From Anaerolineales bacterium (GTDB lineage Bacteria; Chloroflexota; Anaerolineae; Anaerolineales; UBA6663): a stretch of 11,079 bases of DNA. The notes under the pieces were generated by a model. It did no database searches. It was not told the origin of the DNA and saw only the letters and a program-made list of their open reading frames with translations. Below, one piece after another: positions 1 to 7,600 of the stretch. Within the stretch, counting starts at the first letter, position 1. Each line of letters opens with the position of its first letter. The translations under genes were made by a program, and so were the position numbers. Location: contig JAEURM010000043.1 in assembly GCA_016789245.1 (NCBI GenBank), positions 1-11,079 on the forward strand, read 5' to 3'.

Positions 1-1
1 T

Positions 2-250
2 GATGGCGGTGCTAACCTAAACTGGTCACAAGATAGCCAACGGCTTTATTATTGGTGGAATAAAACCAAAAGCCTAATAAATCAAATGCGGGTTTACGAT
101 GTTGAGACGGCAGAAGTTTCAACGCTGTTCTACTTAACTCCGGAACAATCAGCAATGTGGGAATGGCTTGATTTCAGTGTGTCGCCAAGCGAAAACAGAA
201 TCGCGATTTGCGGTAAAAAAGTGTGGTTGCTCGAGTTGCGGAAAAATTAG
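2..250 (+). CDS. C-terminal end of a probable beta-propeller (WD40-like/PD40) protein, 5' truncated
   Basis: An open frame enters from the left edge and ends at TAG 248-250, giving 82 residues. Two segments look like TolB/PD40-type propeller blades. One is LNWSQDSQRLYYW near the start, matching the usual W-S-x-D-x-x-R-L-x-[YF] strand pattern, followed by a V-Y-D-V-E-T-A-E turn. The second is FSVSPSENRIAIC followed by VWLLEL at the end, matching the S-P-x-x-x-R-I-A pattern. Such blades usually mediate protein binding and carry no catalytic motif. The upstream part, any signal peptide and the total blade number are outside the window. The stretch is more AT-rich than the genes that follow, and no shared operon with them is evident because a 164-base gap separates them. 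The fold call is moderate; no specific function can be given. Confidence 0.6.
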   Translation, partial: DGGANLNWSQDSQRLYYWWNKTKSLINQMRVYDVETAEVSTLFYLTPEQSAMWEWLDFSVSPSENRIAICGKKVWLLELRKN

Positions 251-414
251 CCAAGATATTAGCAGGTACCAAGCCAATTTCAGTCTTCCTTCTCACCAAA
301 ACCCAACCTCCCCGCCCGTTTCTAAACGCACTTCTTACCCAACTATCTCAACCCGTTCCCCTCTCTATGGTATGTTAGGATACATCCTGAACGAGCATTG
401 GGAGCTTTTGCACT
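251..414 (+). other. Intergenic gap with pyrimidine-biased + strand
   Basis: There is no convincing gene here. From about 282 to 368 the + strand is almost entirely C, T and A with very few G. The stretch around 300-320 contains several C-runs, so the complementary strand has short G-runs. No clear -35/-10 promoter pair and no terminator hairpin for the preceding gene could be recognised. A promoter for the gene at 415 would be expected in this gap, and TATGTT (371-376) is the only loosely -10-like hexamer seen. The right end holds the ribosome binding site of the next gene. Confidence 0.4.
400..404 (+). promoter_or_regulatory. Ribosome binding site for the GTG start at 415
   Basis: GGGAG lies 10 bases upstream of GTG 415-417. 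It supports a GTG start for the beta-helix protein. No in-frame ATG with a better site was seen close by. Confidence 0.6.
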
Positions 415-1707
415 GTGCGTAAAATCATTCTGCGAGATGAGCGCCACATTCATCCGTTCAATGACGAAGCCCGCGATTTGCGGATTCAAAATAAACCGCT
501 CTGGCTTCACCAGCGCGATACGCTAGCGCACTATGTCACCCAAGAACTAGAGTGCACCAGCCTGTTTGATGCGCCCCGCAACGGGAACGAAGAAACTATC
601 GTTTACCGCGATAATCTGTTTTTTGACCAGCAGTACATTGATGAATTTATCCAATTGGCGCGGCAAACCGGCCAACCCGCGCGCGCCGCATTCTCCAAAA
701 ATAACCGCACATTTGTAAGCCACGCCCTGCCCCTCTCATCCACTTACACTGAGTTAGAAAAAGATAAAGTGTGGGCGGCAGATTTGTGGTACTTCCCACG
801 CGGCGTGGAGCCGGATGCCAATTGCCAACCGATTGTGGTTGATTTCCAGACGCGCGAAATTGGCTTTTACCGCGTGCCCACGTACATGAGCAACGATAAG
901 GGCGAGCTAGTGTACCAAGTTCCCTTGCGTGGCCTAATTGCCATTGATGCGTGGACGCACATTTTTATTGCCGATGCGGTGTACGGCCTCTTCAGCCGAG
1001 GCGCACTTTTTGAAGACCGTTTGAACCGCGATGTGGCCTACAACTTGAAAGTGCTCGGCCACGCCCTGCTAGAAGGCAAGCAAGTTCTGCAATGCTCTGA
1101 ACTCGTGAAGGTGGGCAAAAACTGCATCATTCACCCCAGCGCCGTCATTAGCGGCCCAGCCATAATTGGCGATAACTGCACCATTGGCGCAGGCGCCGTG
1201 ATTGAGAACAGCACCATTGGCAACAATGTGAACATCTCCCAAGGTTGCCAAGTGATGCTGAGTACGGTGGGTGATGGCGCGTTTCTGCCGTTCCGCTCGG
1301 CGCTCTTCCTTACCACGCTGATGGAGCACAGCATTGTGGCGCAAAACACCTGCTTGCAGATGTGCGTGATTGGCCGCCGCACCTTCATTGGCGCAGGAAG
1401 CACGTTTACGGATTACAACCTACTGCCTATGCCCTTGCGCGCCATGAACGCGAACTTGGAATTGCGGGAAGCGGGCGCACCGGTTTTGGGCGGCTGTGTG
1501 GGCCATAACTGCCGCATTGGTTCCGGCATGATTGTGTACCCGGCCCGCACCATTGAGAGCGATGTGATTTTGTTCGCCACCGACGAGCGCCGCGTGATTG
1601 ACCGCAACGTGGCCTACGAGCAGAGTGACCATCTCACCAGCCGCGCCGCCCACCTGCACCAACGCCTCTACCCGCGTAAGGGTGAGAAGGTGATGGAGAG
1701 TTGGTAA
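415..1707 (+). CDS. Left-handed beta-helix (hexapeptide repeat) protein with degenerate nucleotidyltransferase-like N-terminus
   Basis: A complete 430-residue protein starting at GTG 415 with a GGGAG site upstream. Residues 1 to about 225 have no clean catalytic signature, but the segment YRDNLFFDQQYIDEFIQLAR resembles the acceptor-side region of GlmU/RmlA-like sugar-1-phosphate nucleotidyltransferases. The glycine-rich NTP loop near the N-terminus of active enzymes is not visible. Residues about 230-270 and 355-395 are classic hexapeptide repeats ([LIV]-G-x4), for example IHPSAV, IIGDNCTIGAGAV and VGHNCRIGSG, which build a left-handed beta-helix. Between them lies a more hydrophobic interruption (about 275-350). 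This N-to-C order is that of GlmU-like bifunctional enzymes, so sugar-nucleotide or acyl/acetyl transfer to an envelope sugar is plausible. Beta-helix acyltransferases such as LpxA and LpxD use acyl-ACP, the substrate pool of the downstream reductase homologue, but that link is inference. The stop codon lies inside the palindrome at 1705-1759. The fold is well supported; the activity is not. Confidence 0.75.
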   Translation: MRKIILRDERHIHPFNDEARDLRIQNKPLWLHQRDTLAHYVTQELECTSLFDAPRNGNEETIVYRDNLFFDQQYIDEFIQLARQTGQPARAAFSKNNRTFVSHALPLSSTYTELEKDKVWAADLWYFPRGVEPDANCQPIVVDFQTREIGFYRVPTYMSNDKGELVYQVPLRGLIAIDAWTHIFIADAVYGLFSRGALFEDRLNRDVAYNLKVLGHALLEGKQVLQCSELVKVGKNCIIHPSAVISGPAIIGDNCTIGAGAVIENSTIGNNVNISQGCQVMLSTVGDGAFLPFRSALFLTTLMEHSIVAQNTCLQMCVIGRRTFIGAGSTFTDYNLLPMPLRAMNANLELREAGAPVLGGCVGHNCRIGSGMIVYPARTIESDVILFATDERRVIDRNVAYEQSDHLTSRAAHLHQRLYPRKGEKVMESW

Positions 1708-1765
1708 TTCTCCAATCCTCTAATTCTCGAAAACCGAGAATTAGAGAACTAGAGAATTAGTTTTT
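1705..1765 (+). terminator. Nested palindrome plus T5: probable intrinsic terminator or attenuator
   Basis: Two 25-base arms (1705-1729 and 1735-1759) pair around the loop AAAAC (1730-1734). The inner 12 base pairs (1718-1729 with 1735-1746) and the outer 8 (1705-1712 with 1752-1759) are perfect. The 5-base middle section (1713-1717 with 1747-1751) has three mismatches. TTTTT follows at 1761-1765, as in a Rho-independent terminator, although the stem is AT-rich and so weak per base pair. The left arm begins at the TAA stop of the upstream gene (1705-1707), and the structure ends two bases before the ATG at 1768. It can be read as two copies of TAATTCTC followed by two of its reverse complement GAGAATTA. 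Alternatives are an attenuator controlling the reductase, or a small palindromic repeat element that inserted here. Confidence 0.65.
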
Positions 1766-1767
1766 GA

Positions 1768-2865
1768 ATGGACACCTTCGCCTTTATCATCCACCCGATT
1801 GACCCCAAGCGGGACGTGAGCCGCAAGTTTCCGCTGTTGGGCAAATATCTCACCGTGGGGCAGATTAATTTTTTCAGCACGTTCTTCCCACCGGTGTACA
1901 TTTCTGAAATTACGGGCGTGCGCTCTGAAGCCACGGGCAAAGCAATAAAAGGCTGGTTTGTAGCCTGCCCATACACGCCGCAACGCATGTTAGAACTGCC
2001 GGTGAAAACCGTTTACAACAAAATCATCCGAACGGGCCACATGGCGCATAAGCTGGGCGCGATGCTTTTAGGGCTGGGCGCGTTCACATCAGTAGTAGGG
2101 GATGGCGGCGTAACAATTGCTAAAAGCTTGCCCATGCCCGTAACCACGGGCGACTCTTACACTGTAGCCGTGGCCATTGAGGCGGTGCGCGAAGCGGCGC
2201 GGGTGATGGAACTGCCCCTCGCCCACAGCACGGCGGCAGTGGTGGGTGCCACAGGTGCCATCGGCGGCGTTACTTCAGAATTAATGGCGCAACAAGTTGC
2301 TAAGCTGTGGCTAATTGGCCGCCCCGGACGCGAGGCCGCGCTGGAAGCTTTACGCACGCGGATTGTGGCCCAAACCGTTTGTGAAGTGCAGATTGCTACG
2401 GATTTGCGCGGCCTGCCCCAGGCAGACATTGTGTTGAGTGTAACCAGTTCGGGTGGTGAACTCATTCAGCCGCAACACTTGAAAGCGGGCGCGGTGGTAT
2501 GTGATGTAGCCCGCCCCCGGGATGTTTCCGCTAAGGTGGCCGCCGAGCGTGGAGATGTATTGGTGATTGACGGTGGCATGGTGGAAGTGCCCGGCGCGGT
2601 AGACTTTCACTTCAATTTTGGTTTTCCACCGCGCATGGCATACGCCTGCATGGCCGAAACGATGGCGTTGGCCTTAGAAGGCCGCTGGGAAAGTTACACC
2701 CTCGGCAAAGAACTCACCATGCCGCAAGTGCAAACCATTGCGCAGATTGCGGCCAAGCACGGCTTTCGGTTGGGCGGCTTCCGTTCATTTGAAAAGCCGG
2801 TAAGTATGGAACAAATTGAACGCGTGGCCCACGCCGCGCACGCCCAACGAAAGGTGTTAGCATGA
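1768..2865 (+). CDS. Acyl-ACP reductase (fatty-aldehyde-forming, AAR) homologue
   Basis: A complete 365-residue protein. It resembles, along its length, cyanobacterial long-chain acyl-[acyl-carrier-protein] reductase (about 340 residues), which reduces acyl-ACP to fatty aldehyde with NADPH in the cytosol. Landmarks recalled from that family appear in order: ATGKAIKGWFV (about 56-66); LGLGAFTSVV, equivalent to the family's ALGGFTSII; TTGDSYT, equivalent to TTGNTHT; and the Rossmann loop G160-A-T-G163-A-I-G166. Next come PQADIVLSVTSS, VIDGGMVEV, and ACMAETMALALEG, where Cys294 aligns with the cysteine that forms the acyl-thioester in the cyanobacterial enzyme. The family's C-terminal KHGF is also present. 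All key residues seem intact. The start at 1768 follows an in-frame TGA directly and has no recognisable ribosome binding site. The end overlaps the next gene by ATGA. No aldehyde-deformylating oxygenase gene lies in the window, so the aldehyde may go to alcohol, wax, ether lipid or acid. A different acyl-thioester substrate is possible. Confidence 0.8.
   Translation: MDTFAFIIHPIDPKRDVSRKFPLLGKYLTVGQINFFSTFFPPVYISEITGVRSEATGKAIKGWFVACPYTPQRMLELPVKTVYNKIIRTGHMAHKLGAMLLGLGAFTSVVGDGGVTIAKSLPMPVTTGDSYTVAVAIEAVREAARVMELPLAHSTAAVVGATGAIGGVTSELMAQQVAKLWLIGRPGREAALEALRTRIVAQTVCEVQIATDLRGLPQADIVLSVTSSGGELIQPQHLKAGAVVCDVARPRDVSAKVAAERGDVLVIDGGMVEVPGAVDFHFNFGFPPRMAYACMAETMALALEGRWESYTLGKELTMPQVQTIAQIAAKHGFRLGGFRSFEKPVSMEQIERVAHAAHAQRKVLA
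2851..2854 (+). promoter_or_regulatory. Ribosome binding site inside the reductase gene for the first response regulator
   Basis: AAGG, seven bases before ATG 2862, lies within the last codons of the reductase gene. With the ATGA overlap (2862-2865) it indicates translational coupling of the two genes. Confidence 0.6.
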
Positions 2866-3674
2866 CTAAACGCCGTTTACTGATTGTGGAAGATGACGCT
2901 GACACCAACAACCTGCTGAGGATGTATTTTTTAGACGCGGGTTATGATGTGACGGTGGAAGTGCGCGGGCCAGAAGCCTTAGCCACCGCCCGCCAAATGA
3001 TGCCGGATTTGATTTTATTAGACATTAATTTGCCGGAAATGACGGGGCTAGAAGTGTGCGCGGCCCTCCGTAACGCGCCCCGCACGGCACATGTGCCCAT
3101 TATCTTTATCAGTGAGCGCAGTTCACAAGGTGACCGGATTGCCGGTTTAAGCGCCGGGGCAGTAGATTACGTGAGCAAGCCGTTTGATTTGGAGGAATTG
3201 CGCTTGCGCGCACAGGCGGCCATTAACCGCGCGGAGCGGGATAATTTGCTAGACCCGCGCAGTGGCCTGCCCACCGGCCGCTTGGTAGATGAGCAGATTC
3301 AGCGCGTGAAGCAACTCACGGGTTGGAATGTGCTAGAGTGCCGGATAGAATCCTTCCGGCCGTTTATTGATTTGAACGGCTTTGCGGCTGGCGATGACGT
3401 GCTAAAGTTTGCGGCACAACTGCTGATGGATGTGGTGGCCGAGCAGGGCACGCCGGATGATACGGTGGGCCACCCGGCCAATGATACGTTTATGGTGCTG
3501 ACGCAAGCGGCCAATGTGAGCGCCCTAATTCAAACGCTTAAGTTGCGCTTTGACGAAGAGGTAAAGGCGCATTACTCTTTTATGGATGTGGAGCAAGGAT
3601 ATATTCTCATCCGCGATAGCCGTGGCGAGATGGCCCAAGCCCCACTGATGACGATGAGCGTGAAAACGAAATGA
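2862..3674 (+). CDS. Response regulator: REC domain plus degenerate, C-terminally shortened GGDEF-like domain
   Basis: A complete 270-residue cytosolic protein. Residues 1 to about 120 are a receiver domain with all phosphorylation residues: acidic pair Asp11/Asp12, phospho-acceptor Asp54 in LILLDINLP, Ser84, and Lys106 in SKPFD. After a helical linker comes LDPRSGLPTGRL (about 130-142), which is the entry motif of GGDEF domains (normally D-x-L-T-G-L-x-N-R). It is followed by FRPFIDLNGFAAGDDVLKFA. At the active-site position the GGDEF signature is replaced by A206-N-D-T-F210, so diguanylate cyclase activity is very unlikely. The protein stops at about the strand that would precede the last helices of the fold. 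Its neighbour at 3706 keeps about 35 more residues and is otherwise free of indels through residue 210. Output is probably by protein contact or as a phosphate-accepting partner of the kinase at 4670. The start is fixed by the AAGG site and the ATGA overlap with the reductase gene. Confidence 0.85.
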   Translation: MTKRRLLIVEDDADTNNLLRMYFLDAGYDVTVEVRGPEALATARQMMPDLILLDINLPEMTGLEVCAALRNAPRTAHVPIIFISERSSQGDRIAGLSAGAVDYVSKPFDLEELRLRAQAAINRAERDNLLDPRSGLPTGRLVDEQIQRVKQLTGWNVLECRIESFRPFIDLNGFAAGDDVLKFAAQLLMDVVAEQGTPDDTVGHPANDTFMVLTQAANVSALIQTLKLRFDEEVKAHYSFMDVEQGYILIRDSRGEMAQAPLMTMSVKTK

Positions 3675-3692
3675 ACAACGCCGAGAGTGTTG

Positions 3693-3698
3693 AAGGAG
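3693..3698 (+). promoter_or_regulatory. Strong ribosome binding site for the second response regulator
   Basis: AAGGAG lies seven bases before ATG 3706, the best ribosome binding site in the window. It may allow more of this regulator to be made than of its neighbours. Confidence 0.75.
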
Positions 3699-3705
3699 AG
3701 AGACT

Positions 3706-4623
3706 ATGACCAAACCCCGCATCTTAGTCGTAGAGGACGACTTTGATATTTCCAACATGCTTCGCATTTACTTTGGAGCGCAGGGCTTTGAAGTGAGCGT
3801 GGCCCCGCGCGGCGGCGATGCTTTGGACTTAACGCGCAAGGGCCTGCCCAACTTGATTCTGCTGGACATCATGTTGCCGGACATGGATGGCTTTGAAGTG
3901 TGCAAACAATTGCGCACTACCACGCGCACTAGCCACGTGCCCATCATCTTCCTTACGCAGAAAGATGAACGCTCCGATAAGATTGAGGGCCTGTCACGCG
4001 GCGCGGATGATTACATCACCAAGCCGTTTGATATTGAAGAGCTGAAACTGCGCGTGCAAAACTCCATTTCCCGCCAAGAACGCGAGAACTCCCTTGACCC
4101 GCGCACCGGCCTCCCCAGCGGGCGGCTGATTGAAGACCAACTACGCCGCATCATCCGCGAACAGAGTTGGGCCTTCATGGATATTAACTTGCGCTTCTTT
4201 GACCGCTTCCGTGATGTATATGGATTTATTGCGGGCGATGACATGCTCCGCTTTACGGCCAACTTGGTGGGCGAAGTGATGGACGAAGTGGGCACCAACA
4301 CCGATTTTGTAGGCCACCCGGGCGGTGATAACTTCATCGTCATCACCACCACTGAGCGCGCCCCCAAACTCCGCGAGCGGCTCAAGGCTCGCTTCCGCGA
4401 AGAGAGTTTGACGCATTACAACTTCATTGACCGTGAGCGCGGCTACATGGTGGCCAAAGATAACCGCTCTGGCGATGAAAAAGAATTCAAAGTACCACTG
4501 ATGCGGTTAGCCATTGGCATGGTGACGCCCGAAACACGCCAGTTCGCCGATATTCGCGAAATCACTGAGTTAGCCGCTGAAGCCCGCCGCCAAGATAATG
4601 ATGACGACAACGGGATAGCCTAG
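3706..4623 (+). CDS. Response regulator: REC domain plus degenerate GGDEF-like domain (GGDNF)
   Basis: A complete 305-residue paralogue of the preceding gene. About half of the residues of the receiver domains match by eye, and the numbering stays in register to at least residue 210. The receiver (1 to about 120) keeps Asp11/Asp12, Asp54 in LILLDIMLP, Thr84, and Lys106 in TKPFD. The second domain starts at LDPRTGLPSGRL and includes RFFDRFRDVYGFIAGDDML. Its signature reads G206-G-D-N-F210, with Asn in place of the catalytic Glu of GGDEF. It therefore probably cannot make cyclic di-GMP, although the Gly-Gly turn might still bind nucleotide. It runs on through a helix (about 275-295) matching the end of a GGDEF fold and finishes with an acidic tail, DNDDDN. 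It lies 31 bases after the first regulator and 46 before the kinase. No DNA-binding domain is present, so output is likely protein-protein. Confidence 0.87.
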   Translation: MTKPRILVVEDDFDISNMLRIYFGAQGFEVSVAPRGGDALDLTRKGLPNLILLDIMLPDMDGFEVCKQLRTTTRTSHVPIIFLTQKDERSDKIEGLSRGADDYITKPFDIEELKLRVQNSISRQERENSLDPRTGLPSGRLIEDQLRRIIREQSWAFMDINLRFFDRFRDVYGFIAGDDMLRFTANLVGEVMDEVGTNTDFVGHPGGDNFIVITTTERAPKLRERLKARFREESLTHYNFIDRERGYMVAKDNRSGDEKEFKVPLMRLAIGMVTPETRQFADIREITELAAEARRQDNDDDNGIA

Positions 4624-4669
4624 TGGATTGGGCTGACCGTTACAGCGCCTGCTACTCAAGTTTCAGTTA

Positions 4670-7600
4670 ATGTTTGCTGATACCGCCCCGCTTGCGTTTT
4701 TGATGATTCTCATCGGCCTCAGCCTGTTGGTGGTGGCCGTGCTGGTGGCCCGCTTCATGGCAGGCCGCGCCGCGCAAGCGTTGGTTTCACCCGTGAGTTT
4801 GCCGGCGGAAGCCACGGCCGATACCGCCGTGTTGATTGCGCAAACCGGCGGCAAAATTCTCTCCACCAACCCGCGCGCCCGGGAGATGTTGGGCTTGAGC
4901 GAAGGCGCGCTCTCATTGGGCAGTATTCTGCGCCAAGTGCGCCCCAGCGATACGTTTTTGGATTTGCTCTCCGCCTCTGGCACGGCGTTTTTTAGTTTGG
5001 GGCAATCCGGCCAACAAGTGGAAGCCACTTCCGTACACGTTCCCTCAGAAAATGGGACTACACCGCGCGTGGTGATGCTGTTCAAGCCCACCACTCGCGC
5101 ACTGGAGCTAGGCTCCGATGAGCGCTCCACGCAAGCCATTAGTGCGCTTTCTGAAATCAGCCGCGCCATCTCTACGCCGCTGGAAATGCCCGCCACGTTG
5201 GAAGCCATCCTCACCCAAGTAGGCCGCGTTTTTCATTATGATGTGGCCGAAATTACGGTGTGGGATGAGCGCACGCGCACTCTGCGCCCTGCCAAGGTGG
5301 CCGGCAACCGTGATTATGAACGCGCCGTGATGCGGCCTGATTTTGTGTACGCCATGGAAGAAGGGCTTTCTGGTTGGTTGGCCGCACGCCGCATGCCGCT
5401 GGTGCTGGCCGATTTACAAACGTTTACCCAAGCACGGCCTAAAGTGCAACGTGCCGATATTCCTTTGCATGGTTATGCCGGCTTGCCGCTGATTGCCAAT
5501 CAAAAATTCTTGGGCACGCTGGAATTGGCCAGCTTCCAAGTAAACACGTACAAACTGAGTGATTTGCCGTTGCTCAACGCCATTGCGGGCCAAGCGGCGG
5601 TGGCGGTGCAAAACGCTTTTTCATATGCTAGCCAGCAAAAACGCGTGGCGGAACTTACCAGCCTAACGGAAATTACACGCGCCATTGAAGCCAGCGGCAA
5701 CATCTATGAACTGTACCGGCGGCTAACGGATGATATTGCGCGGCTGATGGACGTGCAGATGGCGGGCATTTTGCTGTACTCGGAAGTGCGGCAAGCTTTA
5801 GTGGGCCAAATGCCCTTCCGCGGCTTGCCCGATATTTTGACGGAGAGTTACAACATTCCGGTAGCGCCCAACAGCTTGGCGCACCAACTGTGGCAGAACA
5901 ACGCCTTCTACCTTTCCAATGATGTGCTGACGGATAGCTTAGTGGGTGCGTTGGGCTTGAAGGAATTGGCCGAAACGGCGGGCGTGCGCACTACCCTGCT
6001 CGCCCCAATTGCCCTCGGCGAACGGCGGCTGGGCGTGCTTCAAGTTTCCAATCAAACCAACGGCGCACCATTCACCGAAGAAAACGCCCGCTTGCTTTCC
6101 ATCTTTGCTGGGCAAATCGCCGTCATCATTGAAAATTCGCGCTTGGTGCGCGAAGCGCAAACCCGCGCCGAGCAATCCGAAGGTTTGCGGCAATTGGCCC
6201 ACGCCGCCGCTGAAGGCACTGATTTTGACCGGGTGCTGGCCAACGCCATGCAACAATTGGCGCGCCTGCTGAAATTTGACGCGGGCGTAATTGGATTGTT
6301 GGATGAAACTCGCGGCGAATTGCGCCCACACGCGCCCTCCATTTTTGGTGACCCGGAAAACATCGCCGATATTCGCATCCATACCGATGACCCGATGTTC
6401 CGGTTTGCAGTCACACGTACCCGCCGCCCCTTCATCAGCGGCAACGCGCTGAGAGACCGGCGTATTGTGGGCGTGTACCGGCCCGTGGTGGATAAATTTC
6501 AAGCGCAAAGCGTACTGGATGTGCCATTGGTGGTGGGTGACCGGTGTTTAGGCGAGTTGATGGTGATTTCACGGCAAGAGCGACACTTTAGCCGCGCCGA
6601 TCTGCAGTTGCTCTCTACGGTGGGCGCGCAATTGGCCGCCACCATTGAGCGCACGCGGCTGTACACCGCTACTGACCAATCTCTGCAACGCCGCGTGGAT
6701 CAGCTTACGGCGCTCACCAACGTTAGCCGTGAGATTAACCAAACGGTGGAGTTAGACCGCATCTTAGAATTGATTCAAGCGGAAGCGGTGCGCGTGACGG
6801 GCGCGAAAGAAGCCACCATTGTTCTGCTGGATGTGGAAGCCTCCCAACCCACGGTGGAGCGGCGAGTGGGCGGCGCTGACATTAAGCGTTTACAAGCCAT
6901 TGAAGATGCCGCCGCGCAAAGTGGCCGCGTGCAACGCACCAGTGGGCCGCCAGCCGCGCTGGTGGTGCCCATCATCACGCAAGAAATTACGGTGGGGCTA
7001 ATTCACGTTTGGAGCCAAACGCTAGCGGAGTTTGATGACGCCGCGGTGGAAGCCACCGAAGCACTCTCCGCTCAAACGGCGATTGCGGTGGCCAACGCGC
7101 AACGTTACAACGAACAGTTACGCCGCTCAGAATTACTCCGCCGGCGGGCTGACCAATTGGCGCAACTGTTGGAAATCTCCCGCGCGGTGCGTTCCGATAA
7201 ACCGCTGGCCGATAACTTGGAAGCCATTGCCTTTGGCTTACAGGCCGGTGTGGGCTTCAACGTAGTCGCCGTGCATTTACTAGACCCGAACACCCGCCGC
7301 ACTCAGCGCGTGGCGGTGGTGGGTTTGCCATTGAAGTTGGTAGACGAAACGCGGCATGTGGAAACGCCATGGGACCATGTGCAAAAGATGATGCGCGAAG
7401 AGTTCCGCGTGGGGCAATCGTACTTTTTGCCATTTGAGCGCGCCGCCCACCTCACTACCGGAAGCATTCACTGGCTCATGGCCCCCACGCCAGAGCGCCC
7501 GCCCCGGCTTTCGCCCAACGCGTGGCACCAGAATGATATTTTGATTGTGCCGCTGATTGGTTCGGGCACCGAACCGCTGGGCTTCCTCAGCTTGAATGAG

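Noticed and set aside
298..323. G-quadruplex on the - strand
   Set aside because: Only three runs of three or more G are present with irregular spacing. A two-tetrad structure is possible but too weak to list as a feature.
168..422. Open frame of 84 codons on the + strand between the propeller gene and the beta-helix gene
   Set aside because: It overlaps the end of the propeller frame and the start of the next gene and has no ribosome binding site. Its Ser/Pro/Thr-rich product simply reflects the pyrimidine-biased gap.
1705..1765. Possible CRISPR-like or IS-end repeat
   Set aside because: Only four 8-base units in palindromic arrangement are present, with no regular spacers, no transposase and no target duplication visible. 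A hairpin/terminator reading fits better.
1768..2865. Shikimate dehydrogenase or quinate dehydrogenase-type assignment from the Rossmann region
   Set aside because: The Rossmann loop alone could suggest this, but the N-terminal motifs, the TTGDSYT segment and the ACMAET cysteine motif match acyl-ACP reductase along the whole length.
2862..4623. Active diguanylate cyclases
   Set aside because: The GGDEF signature is replaced by ANDTF and GGDNF, so the catalytic Glu is missing in both. They are described as degenerate GGDEF-like domains instead.
4663..5214. 183-codon open frame on the - strand over the kinase N-terminus
   Set aside because: It is antisense to the transmembrane and PAS-like segment of the kinase, has low-complexity composition and shows no family resemblance.
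5939..6508. 189-codon open frame on the - strand inside the kinase
   Set aside because: It lies antisense to an intact GAF-coding frame and its product has no recognisable domain. Long antisense frames are expected opposite GC-rich coding sequence.
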